Source of the DNA: Paroedura picta | Lineage: Eukaryota > Chordata > Lepidosauria > Squamata > Gekkonidae | NCBI RefSeq assembly: GCF_049243985.1 | Contig: NC_135382.1 | Coordinates: forward strand, 25,217,490 to 25,281,489 | Direction of reading: 5' to 3' | Length of the DNA: 64,000 nt | Shown: positions 41,621 through 53,900 of the stretch, piece after piece | How the letters are laid out: every line of letters starts with the position of its first letter | Numbering within the stretch: the first letter of the stretch is position 1 | Notes under the pieces: generated by a model | Seen by the model: the letters and a program-made list of their open reading frames with translations, nothing else | What the model was told of the DNA's origin: nothing | Databases searched by the model: none | Program-made: the position numbers and the translations under genes

Positions 41621-41921
41621 ATGTGGATTCTCATCATAACCCTTTCTTCTCTTGTCCTCTGCTCTACTCCAGAAGACTTACTCCTCACAGAAGGGACGCC
41701 TTGTTCAAAGTACCAAGTGGCTTTCAACCATTCTTGCTATGAGATTGTGAGGCTCCAGCGCTCTTTTGCGAGTGCCCAGAGTTGGTGCGAGAGAGGAGGG
41801 GGCCACCTGGTCTTTATCGAAAATGAAGAAACCCAAAAGTTCTTGGAGGAACAAATCCCAGAGGACAAGGAGTGGTGGATTGGGATAACCTACAGTTCCT
41901 CTTTGAATGAAACAACTGAAG
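41621..41921 (+). CDS. PKD1L2: PKD1L2 coding exon 1 (signal peptide, front of C-type lectin domain)
   Basis: The exon is 301 nt and ends in phase 1 at GTAGGG. It encodes [14 protein letters not shown] as a secretion signal, then [33 protein letters not shown] and WWIGI, typical of the first half of a C-type lectin fold. Confidence 0.94.
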
Positions 41922-44900
41922 GTAGGGAAAAGAGTCTCTTTCTTCTGTGTAGTTTTGGGATAGGGGTCGATGGGGAAAACAAGAATATATAGAACATTTG
42001 GGAGGGGTTGTGGCTCAGTGATAGAACTTCTGCTTTGCAAGCAGAAGGTCCCAGGTTCAATCTTTGGCATCTCCAGTGGAAAGGACCAGGCAGTAGGTGT
42101 TATGAAAGTCCCCTGGCTTTTGCCAGTCTGAGTAGACAATACTCACCCTTGATGAACCAATGGTCTGATTCATTACAAAAGAGATTCATGTGTGTTCATG
42201 TGCCATGAGAACCAGCTTTGTGTAATGGTTTAAGGGGTGGAGTTAGGATCTGGGGGAACCTGTTCAAATCCACATTTAGGGCGCTGTCTCTTCAGGAGAG
42301 AGACATGCGTCTCCATGAAAGGCCATGTGCAGAGAGTGAGAGGACAAAGGGACAGAGGAGAGGTCCAGAGCACAGCTCCCAAGTTAAGACCTATTTTGTC
42401 TTTAAGGAGATAACACCTATGCACACTTGGAATGATGTAGTCCCCTCACCCCAATGTCCAGGCGTGCTGAGTCCCTAACCCCAACAGTTACTTGGAGGAA
42501 GGCAATGGAAAACCATCTCTGTCTGGAAAGCCCTATGAGAAGGGTTGCCATGAGCAGGTTACGATTGGAAGCACATGTGAACTATTTGTAAGCTTTAGCT
42601 TTTACAATACTGGTACATATTAAATATTGCTTTGCAGTGTGTTAGAGAAACCTTACTAAAGAAAGGAGAGCTTAGTCAGCCTTACATGGTAGGATGGACA
42701 TTTGGTGGTCCATAACCAACAACTATGACCATTCCTTGCTGTGCAGGTCCCTTGGTTTGGCTGGACACCTCCAACATCACCTACAGCAAGTGGCACCAAG
42801 AACCACCCTCAGTCCTCACTTCTGCATGCGGCTACATCCTGAAGAATTCTGGCTACGAGTGGGCCATCACGGAGAACTGCAGTCAGGAGTTTGACTTCAT
42901 CTGTGAGTTTGGTAAGAGATCTCAAACCCATTTCCCTGCGCTTGAGAAAACACATGAATGTGCTAAAGTCATAAATGCTGATACTTGGGTGATGTTTGTA
43001 ACACAAGTTTTCTTTTTGAGCCTGTGGCTGAACTGGAGATGGTTTTTCAAGACATTGGACCGTTTCTGCACTGGAGGTTTTGCACTGGGCTGCAGGCTGG
43101 AGTTCGACTGGGGGCAGGTTGCCTCGCCTCTTCCTACTCCTGCATGGGGGAGCATTTGGTCTGGTGAACCTCGACCGCCTCAGATTTGTGCTCCCACATG
43201 GGAGCCAGGGCAGCAAAGTTCCCAGTACGGAAATGGTCAACTTGGGTGGTTTATTTATTTATGTGAAAGAACAAAAGCTGGAAGACGAAGATGGGATGCG
43301 GAGAACATGTGGTGGCCTGACATCTTCTCAGTGAAGCTAAGCTAATTACCTGCTTCCATCATACTGGGGGGTGGGGGGGTGGGAGGAGGACTTATCTGGA
43401 TAACCCTGATTGATCAGATCTCAGAAACTAGGCAGAGTTGTATTTGGATGGGAGGCACCAAAGAGTTCCAGGGTCACTACATGGGGGAAGGCAAAGGCAA
43501 CCCACCTCCGTTGGACTCTTGCCTTGGAAACCCTATGAAGTTGTCATAAATCAGCTGCAACTTGAAGCACTTTATACCCACATGCATCTCGCAGGAGATG
43601 CACACCAGATTAGACCTTATCATAGCCTATAAAATTCTGCTTTTAAGCCTTCATTGCTTAAATAATCAATAAATATCCAGCCTGGTAAACAGTTTCTGTG
43701 AGCTCAAAAACTTGCACAGTGTCTTGAGTCCCTTTAGTCAGTCCTAATTAACGGTGCTGCATGGATCTTGTTCTTTTTGCCGACTGGAGTGCCTAGCCAT
43801 GGTGGGAAGAGCGAGAGAAAAATGCCACTGAAGCCCAATGGACAGCAAACGATGCTACAAGCTTATTTAGAGCCTTATTATCTGTGATCTGACCGTGTTG
43901 CTAGGGATACAGATGGGTTTAAATCAAGCCATTAAGAAATGAAAGCACACGATTAAGCTGGCCCGTATGCTGGACCTGCTAATCAGGCCATTTAAAGGAA
44001 GCGACCATTAGAACAATGGAAATTATTACCCTGTGAAAAATACACTCTTCCCATTTTAAAAACCTAGGCAGTAGGGTGGCATGAGCAGATACAATAGGAA
44101 GAGAACCAGTTTTCTCCACTTCTGTTTGCTGTGGCATTCGGTCTTTCTTACTCCTGCACACCCAACTAACCTTGTCAAAATGCTGTCTCCTACATGCAAT
44201 CAGATATAGGGAGCAGCTCCCTTATTGTGTCCTCATGAAGGCCAAGGAGAAAGTAGGACCAGGCTGTGTGAGATGATTGTGCATGCGTAAACCATTTGCC
44301 AGTTGCAATGTATTGTACTGTACAGTTTGAATGGGTGCAAAGGAACTTGATGAACTGGCCAAACTGTCTGCCAACAGTCAACTGTTTGATGAAAAATCAG
44401 CTTCCTGCTTAGTACCATGAACCGACAGCTGGAGTGGTAGGTGCTGTTCAAGCATCCCTGAGGCAAAATCCACGCAACCAATCCATAAGTACACAAGGAA
44501 AATAAAAATGGCTGAAGGGACCAAGCCTCAGTCTTTCCTTCCAGGTGACTGACTCCAAATTAAAATTCCAACCAGGCCATATTTTTAAAATGTAGTCAGC
44601 CAATAACCTCATTAACAGGAAATCAGGAAGTAAACATGAATTCTTGACATTTCTCCCTTGGTTATGGTCTGGATCACTTGCACACCACCTGGAGATTCTT
44701 TGTGGAAGTGCGTTTGGTGCTTATAATTTCTATCAAACAACAACGTATTTAGCTGCACGACTCATGGCTTGAGGCAGCTAGCCCCTCTGCTGCTGCCCAT
44801 CAGTGGGTGCTGCAGAACGTCAGGGCACCCAGAGGGGGGCCAGTTTGTGGGTGGCCATTTCTATAAGGATGCCGCACCACCAGCCCCAATGTCACCAAGG

Positions 44901-47900
44901 CCCGCCTACCCATGTGCCCCAGGAACAAAATGCAGTAGGTGTATACCTGCTATCAAAGGGCATAACAGACAGAAGGCCAGCTTGGTGTAGTTGTTAAGAG
45001 CGGTGGCTTCTAATCGGGTGAACTGGGTTTGATTCTTCACTCCTCCATGTGCAACAGAGTGACCTTGGGCTAGTCACAGTCCTGTTAGAGCTGTTTTCAC
45101 AGGCCAGTCCTGTCAAAGCTCTCTCAGCCTCACCTCCCTCACAGGTTGTCTGTTGTGGGGAGAGGAAGGGAAGGTGATTGTAAGCTCCTTTGAAACTCCT
45201 TTGTGTAGTGAAAATCAGGGTACAAAACCACCTCTTCTTAGGATGGCTTTCTCAATTATGGTACCTGGCTTGGGATCCAATTTTGTGGGTAAAAATACAT
45301 GTTGAGTTTTGGGAATATAGGCTGTTGGATGGAACAATAACATGCAGCAAACAATTAAGAGCCTTTTACCAAATATAGTGTCCTTGTTCTCTTAGAGTCA
45401 GGCCACAGCATGGCTTGTGACAACTCGAATGCAACAGTACAGTGCGGATCTGGAGATGTGATTCAGGTCGGGGACAGTTTCTATGGACGGAAAACTCCCC
45501 ACTACTGCGTGCTGGAAACTCCGCTACAGTTTGATGTGGAAGAAGAATGCAGTTGGATCAGTGTAAAGGATGAAGTTGCAGGTAATGAATGAATGTACAC
45601 ACCAGTCCCCAACATGGCGCCCACCAATACGTTTTCTGGCATTTTTAGAGAGCAAATCCAAAGGGTCCTGTATGGAACAGGGGGTGGGGAGAGATGTGGA
45701 CATTCTATCTCAACTGATTGACTCAGCAAATTGTTGGACTTCCTGGGAAAGTACATCTCAGCTGTGTGTCCTTGGCTCAGACACAGAGTTCCTAGTGCCT
45801 CTGGCCTTGGCAACCTCTCTGGGGCAGCCAGTTCTTGGTTGATGTCCACCATACTTGATCTGCATTGCCAAAGGATCAGCAAATTTTGAGAGCTTTGCCT
45901 GAGAGCTTCAACATCATGCATGACCTCTAATGAGATCTAAAAGGAGTATACGCAAACCACAAGGAGGAAATTCCATGGAACAAAGTAGTCAACCGGATTG
46001 GTTTTGTAAGAGACAAGACAGATGTTTTCATCTTGGTCCTTTTGTCCTACTTTTCATCCCAGAATTGGTTCCCGGGGCAGCATAAGCCACTTGAAGTAAC
46101 CCTGAGATTCATCATGAATATTTCTTAGGGTGGTGATTCTCAGCTGGGACAAGTTCTGGGCATGATCAAAAGGTAACCCAATCATCGCAAAGTCATTCAC
46201 TGTCAAATCAACTCTTGCAGGTCAATGTCATGGGCTCCAAGCATGCCAAGTGGCAGCTGATGGAACCTTCTTTGGAGACCCTTGTCCGGGTTTGGGAAGC
46301 TACCTGTCGATCCAGTACCACTGCATGGAAGGTAAGCCACAGGGCCACTGGAAAACATTTTAGCTTTGTCTTGCCACTGACAAACTGATCTCCTTTATCT
46401 ACCTTTTCCCTTTATCTATCTATCCTCCCCTGTCCAAGTTTTCAGGACAGGGACTGCCCCTCTTGATTGGGGTGAGCTGAATCAAGAGACATTGGTCTGA
46501 AAAGCAGGAAATACATCTATGAAACCAGGGGAACAACTGTGGACCTTTTTCACAAATGCCCACTGATGGGGATGTTCTGTGTATCGTTTCACAGGTTTGC
46601 AGCTGGCTGTGACGGAGTCGAGCTTAGTTTTCGAGAATGTCACCATTGCGTTGAAATGGCTTCTCTCCCCCTACTCTGGAAACCTCTCCTGCATCGTTAG
46701 CATGGGAGACGGACACACAATCGATCCTTACTACCCGCCAACGTAAGCAGAAATGTCTTTAATTAAGCAAACTTAGATCTTCAATTATCTGGCCTTTAAA
46801 AAAAGCAGTTTCCTATCAAGGATAGCTTAAAGTTTGTTTGTTTGTTTTTTCAAACACACAGCTGGTTATTTCAAATGTAGGTATAACTAAAATGAAAAAA
46901 AATGGCTAATGGAAGTGAAAGAGGATCTGCAATTTTCAATATTTCTTAAGTGCTCGTTGTGCACCTTATTTCAGATGTCCATCATTTATGTCCCTTGACC
47001 TGAATAGCACAAGGTAGCTAGATCTAGATGGAGCTTGGAAGCGAAGCAAGGCCAGCTAGGTTAATACTTGGATGAAAAGCCCACATGGAGGTCTACAGTC
47101 GCTGCACAGTGGCTGGTAACAGCAAACCACCTCTTAGCATCTTTCGCCTTGAAACCATTGGGTGGCCATCTATAATTTCACAAATAAAGTGCTATTAGAC
47201 TCTTGGTCTTTTCTACTGCTTCTCATATACAAACGCATAAGCAAACTCAGGTCTGGTGCCTTAAATGTGTGGAAAGATCCTTGTTAGTAAGTGGCGATTG
47301 GTGAATCTGCATAGAAGCATACCAAGAGTCCATTGGTCAGGGCTTGTCCTCAGTGCTTCCATATTCCACTGCTCTTGACTGCTCTGCATGTAACGTGATT
47401 CGTTTTGTCTTGTAAGTTTGTCTAGCAACGTCACCTACAGCTACACCTCTCCGGGTGAATTTACCATCTTTGTGGAATGCACCACCAGTGAATGGCACGT
47501 GACGGCCCAAGCGCTTATAACCGTCCATGACAAAATGGACCAACTCACTATCCTCGGCTGCTTCAGCACGTCAGAAGTTGGGAATGGCTCTCATTGCAGG
47601 ACTCTTTACAAGGAACCACTGTGGATCCAAGTGGCACTTAATGGAGGTCAGAGTGGCCATTTTCTCCCCGTTCAATAGCAGTTTGAGCAAGGCAGTGTTG
47701 CCAAGCATAATTTGGACATCCGCGAGGAAAAATCCCTGGGCTTCTGCCTCTACCAAAGCTTTCTCCAAAGAGTTGATTTTGTGAAGTTAACTTGACAGCT
47801 TGGTGCTCTAGTTGGCACAGAGAGCCAGCTTGGTGTCGTGGTTAGGAGTGCAGACTTCTAATCTGGTGAGCCGGGTTTGATTTCCCGCTCCTCCTCCACA

Positions 47901-50900
47901 TGCAGTCAGCTGGGTAACCTGATAACGTAGTTCTGACCGAGCAGTGATATCAGGGCTCTCTCAGCCTCACCCACCTCACAGGGTGTCTGTTGTGGGGAGA
48001 GGAAAGGGAAGGCAGTTGTAAGCCACTTGGAGACTCCTTCTGGTAGAGAAAAGCGGTATATAAGAACCAACTCTTCTTATTTATCTATCCCTTTGCTAAA
48101 AACTGAGTGGAGGACTAGATATGACATAGGAAATGTGAAGACAAGTTTCTCATGTAATTTTTTCTTTAACCCACCCAAAATCTAAATTGAAGCCAAATTA
48201 GAGGTGTTCCTCCTTCTCCCTTTTTGTGGTCTCCCCTTTTGACCCTCTTACTTTTTCACATCTCCCAAACTGCTCTATAAATGTACATCTTATTTTTAAA
48301 AAGAAGACCCACTTTGGGAAATGCTATAAAGAGAGGGTGAGGATGACAGAGGGTTTATAGTGAAGGGATGCAGAACTAGTCTGTACCCCATGGAAAACCA
48401 TTCTTCTACTTTTCAGGTAGTGGAGTGACTTATACCATGGTAGCAGATAACAAAACTTTGACCGAGTCCAGCACCACATTGGGAACAGTTCCTCACAATC
48501 TGACTTTGGATACCACATCTCAACAGTTGCTTGGACCGGGGGTCCATCGTCTTGAAATCATTGCCTCCAGCAACACCACTGAATCAGAAATTTCGGAAGG
48601 CCTAACCATTCACTTAGTCGAACCGATCATCGGTCTTCTAGCCATGCTAACCTCCAGCTCTGTGAAATTAGGAGAATATCTGGAGATCAAGGTCTCTGCC
48701 CCTCACGGGAAACCAGAAAAGCTCAAGTTTGAGCTGATTGGATCGAATGAAACCTTCTTGCACCTGAAGGATGGTCCTGAAGGAGAAAACAAAACCTACA
48801 ATATTCAAATGAAATTGGAAGGTACTGCCTTATTGAATGTCATGCACATAATTGACTTGAATGGTTATGTTTACAAGCAGGAGTATGAACGATATCGGTG
48901 TTTCTTTACCATTCAAAAGAATACAATAAGGGTTGTGTAAAACTCTGTGTGTGTCAAAAATGCTTGGAAACCACGTTACTGCTTGCTAGTAACCGCTTGC
49001 ATTGAGAAGTGGAACCATAGCCTCAGCAAGACAGGGAGCATATTTGGTAGTCAAATGACTGAAAAGTAATGTTCTGAGACTCAGCCACTTGAAAAACCAC
49101 TCATGATTCCCACTTACCTTGTGCTATTTCGATGCCACTGTAGGGTTACCGTATTTTTGCACAGCAAAAAAGAGAACATATTTCCTGACTGACCACTTCA
49201 AACAAGTGATCACTGTGACAAATCTCACTTTAAATGCCCCAGAGCCTCTTGTGGCGCAGAGTGGTAAGGCAGCGACATGCTGTCTGAAGCTGTCTGTCCA
49301 TGAGGCTGGGAGTTCAATCCCAGCAGCCGGCTCAAGGTTGACTCAGCCTTCCATCCTTCCGAGGTCGGTGAAATGAGTACCCAGCTTGCTGGGGGGTAAA
49401 CGGTAATGACTGGGGAAGGCACTGGCAAACCACCCCGTATTGAGTCTGCCATGAAAACGCTAGAGGGCATCCCCGGTGCTTGCACAGGGGATATCTTTAC
49501 CTTTTTACCTTACTGTTTTAGGTGTGATCATTGCTACTAACCACGAGTATTCCTAACTTTCTAACCCAAAAGAGGTCATTTTCATCCATTCTCTAAAAAA
49601 GAGCCCAAAAGAGGGGGAACACCAAAAAATGAGGACAAGCCTTCTAAAAAGAGGACATTCAGTAACCCTATGCAACATACATTTATTGAAGATTCTTGTG
49701 TGTGCTACTGAATTAGCCCTAAATAATAGCATAGGGCTGCTATGGGTTGATTTTGTAGTGTGCAAACCGAGCACACAGGGGTCAAGGCTACTTGTAGCAG
49801 GTAAATGAATGGTCTGTGAAAACTCTTGTCCTTCAGCCCCATCCATTACATGACCAACTGAAGTTTGTTTAATTAATTCCTTTAATTAACTTAAATTTAA
49901 AGCTCAAGTGTTAAAATTCTAAAATTGCCCTTAGTGTCATCTTTCATGGGAATAGGAGGGGGTTGTGTATAAGGTTCAACCTGGTAGAGTTGAACAGAGA
50001 GTCCAGAGGTTCATGATGTTACCTCAGGAACTCAAAAGTTGAGCTATAAAACAATATAGAATGTTAACAATTATTTATTAAAGCGCACCAATATCAGGTT
50101 AAAAACAAAGTAAAAACTATACAGATCTAACTGTATAGTTTTTATATAGTTTTTACTTTGTTTTAACCTGATATTGGTGTACATTAATAAATAATTGTTA
50201 CAATTTTACATTGTTTTATAGCTCAACTTTTGAGTTCTTGCCTTTGTTAAGGTTGGGTTTTCGTTCCATTTTTGGTTTTGCATCGTGATGTTACCACAGT
50301 CGTAGGCCTGGTAGAAAAGTTGTATATATTTACCCCTATTTAAAATCAGTTCTGTGTTCTTTTCAGGTACTTTTCTAGTCAAGGTGCTTGCCACGAATGC
50401 TTTCTCGAATATGAGCATTAACGTAGGAACAGCCATTGTCTCGTCCAACAGCTCTGGTAATGCCAGTCATAGCTATCTTCCTATTTTAGATGTTCCTTTC
50501 CATGGCCCTGCTGTTTGGTACATCCCTCTTGACATTCAAATTATCTTTGTGTTTTTAGCTGTTTGCATTCTGATGATGATTTGAAGATGCTTTGAGCTTC
50601 CGTAGGTAGAACTCCCAACAGGTAGACTCTACAGGTAGAACTCCCAACAGAGATCTTCTATAAGTGCTTCAGTGAAGGTTTTTAGCCATGTTAGATAATG
50701 ATATGAAAAGAAACACCTTTTCCAAAGACGCCTTTTGATTTAAATGTTATTTCCCCCCCAATCTATATATACATATAGAGATTAACTTGTGTAGTCTTTC
50801 ATGACTGCAACTCCAGGTTCAGCTAATTCCAGCAAGAAACTTCCAGCTATCTGCCTAGAGCTATATTTTGCTGTTTCTCCACCCCCTCCTCTTACCTTCT

Positions 50901-53900
50901 CCAAGATACTATGACTATACCATTCTAAAAGGCAAAAGATGTTCCTGTTTATTAGGCATCATTGCTTTCCAGTGATGAAATATCAAATGACCACCTTGGA
51001 CAATGAATGCAAACCATTGGCTCTGCAAAGGGAGGTCTCCTGATGGCATTGTACTTTCCTCTTCTTACCCAGAACAACTAATCACTTGACCCAATTACTG
51101 CAAGTGTCAAAATACATTCCGCTAGGGAAGCAAACTTGCAGCACAAAAATGATCAGATAGCCCAGCAGTGACTTGGGGCATGACTGAAATAGTGTGGGAG
51201 AGGGGCCATACTGAGCTATGATGCATTGCAAGAGAGAAAAGGGGTTGGGGCAGAGATGGCAGAGGAGGAGGGCAGGAGGCAGCAACAGGGCACTGATTTC
51301 TGTCCCCTTCATCCCCAAATGCAACCCTCAGCCTTAAGAGAGCTACTTCTATAGATCAGGGGTAGTCAACCTGTGGTCCTCCAGATGTCCATGGACTACA
51401 ATTCCCATGAGCCCCTGCCAGCAAACAGCTATATACACACCCACCCTGGGGCCCTCCCCTCCCACAGGAGGACCACAGGTTGACTACCCCTGCTATAGAT
51501 GACTGGAATCAGCTCAGGGAAATCTATCATGATTTATGTATGAAAATGGACCAATAAATTATAGAATCCTAGAATCATAGAGTTGGAAGGGGCCATACAG
51601 GCCATCTAGTCCAACCCCCTGCTCAACGCAGGATCAGCCCAAAGCATCCTAAAGCAATTCCATATCACTGCAGCTAAGAACTTGGATTTATTCTTTGTGT
51701 TTAACAGAACTTCCTGAGGACAAGCAGCAAACCAACACCAGTGGCAAAACTGTGAGTTTGGCAAGACTTGGAAAGAGTGGGGGGGGGGGGAGAAGGCAGC
51801 TGAGAAGTTCCTCTTGAAAATATTTTAATGTGCCTCGCGGGGAAGGAGGGGGTCAGATCTTGAAGGCCTAGTTTCAAAATGCCATTTCTTTGTGAATTAG
51901 TCGGATGGCACACAGAGACACACACCTTCCTAGTGACCCGTATCTCTTTGGTCATTCTGCAAGGACTAAACACAGCCAGAGGGAGTTATTGCTTCACTGC
52001 TGCTCATCCCCCACCCCCACAAAAGTCTTAGCTGCCAGAGAGAAGTTGGCACCCTCTGTGCAGTATGTGAACATACCTCTGGATCACCCATGGCATGCTA
52101 GGGATGTGCAAAAGGGAAAATATTCAGAATCACCCCCAGGTTTTTCAGATTTGATTGAATTGATTCAACTGAATCCAAATGGATTTGGCAGCATTGAAAC
52201 CAAAGGCACCATTGAAGTTTATGGAAATGTTTTCCTTTTTGTCTTTTCTGCAGTCTAGGGGGGGGGGGGGTTGGGGTAGAGGCACCAAACTTGCAGCGTG
52301 GCTGCAGGAGCTCTCCTCAAAAGAATCCCCCAAGTTGCAAAAATATTGGACCAGGGGGTCTGATCGCCGTTATTTCCTATGATAAGAAAAAAGCAGATTC
52401 TCCGGTATGTTTGTGAATTCTCACCATAGGAAATAATGGAGATTGGATGGGGGCACCCTCTTTGGGGGCCTCTAGAATTCGGCCCGCTGGTCCAATCTTT
52501 TTGTGACTTGGGGGAGCTTTTTAGGAGAGGCTTGTGCAGCTATATAGCATATTTGATGACCCTACCTCAAATACCCACCCCCACCCAGAGCCTGGAAAAT
52601 AGAAAAAGTGGGATTTCCCTCCCTTTCTCTTTCTTTGTCAGGTTTAAATATCCACTTGTTCAAATTGCCAAATCACATTGAAACACATTTTGGCAATTTG
52701 AACAAGGTTGCTTGGCCATTTAAACCTATTGGGAAATTGCAATTCAGACTGGATTTGGCTAATTTGTGCCTGAATCAAGAGTGATTCAGGTACTTTTTGC
52801 CTGATGGGAATTGTATTGCACATCCCTGTGGCAGTATCTGTCAATGGGATCCCTGAAGCAAGACCAAGATGGGAAACCCCTGTAGATGAGGTCTCTCCAT
52901 GACCAGTTCTAATGGCTACCTTTCTTTTGGATTAGGATAACAACCGGAAAAAACAAATATATATTAAACCCAGTCGCCATGCTGGCATCTTTGCAATGGT
53001 TAGTCTCGGCTGGCCTGAAGACGGCAACACTTCTCTCTACTCATGGTCTTGTGGTACGTGCATTGCCCTTTAAGTCAGTGATCCTCAGTGCTGCTCAAGG
53101 GCACTGTGGAGCCCTTCATTGTGCTTTCTGGGGCCCACTTGCCTCTTCCCCTTTGCAGCTAATCCCAATGTTCCTCTGGGCAAAAGATGCTCTAGCATTG
53201 TTTTTGTGTGCAGGGAGCATCCATTTCACTAGCCCGGGATTTTCCAATGTTTTGCCAAGACTTTCCAGTATTTTGATTTGGCACCAGCCTCATGGTGTCT
53301 GTTGTGAGAAGAGGATGGGAAGGTGATTATAAACCACTCTGAGACTCCTTCAGGTAGTGAGCAGCGGGGTATAAAAACCAACTCTTCTTTTGCTTTGAAT
53401 CCTATCTAAACTGGATTCCAGATAAATCACCTACTCCCATATGAACCTACCTAGCCACTGCAGTAATCTTTGGAGGCTCTAATTCAGGAGTCCCAAGCTG
53501 TGAGACTAGATGGGTATCAACCCAAGGAAGATCCCTCTCAGCCTTGGCTCCAGAATTATGAGGTTCCCTCCCCAGAGATATTTGCTTTCCACTTCCCAAA
53601 GCAGCTCCAAATGCCCTCTGCAACTCTGCTCCACGGGCTCAACTCCTGGGAACTCTGGCAGTGAAGTATTTTTATATATCTGTAGAAATGTTCACCATGT
53701 AGATCTATCAGCTCTGTGGTATAGCAAAAAGCACACCACGATGTCCAAGAGGGCTGGATTGATGAGGGAAGGAATTCTTTTACTTCGGAAATGATAATGC
53801 TTCCATCAAAAAATACCTTCTCAGGGTTCTGCTGGCCTGAGTGGACAGAATGTGTTCAACAGCGATCCCTTGTCCTTGACCAAAGAGAGATACGGATCCC

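Noticed and set aside
42003-42075. A tRNA-Ala gene
   Set aside because: The arms are mispaired, there is no proper 3' end or terminator, and it continues into a SINE body.
48822-48940. Extension of PKD1L2 exon 7 to its in-frame stop
   Set aside because: A GT donor at 48822 keeps phase with exon 8 and matches the human protein; the extra residues have no counterpart.
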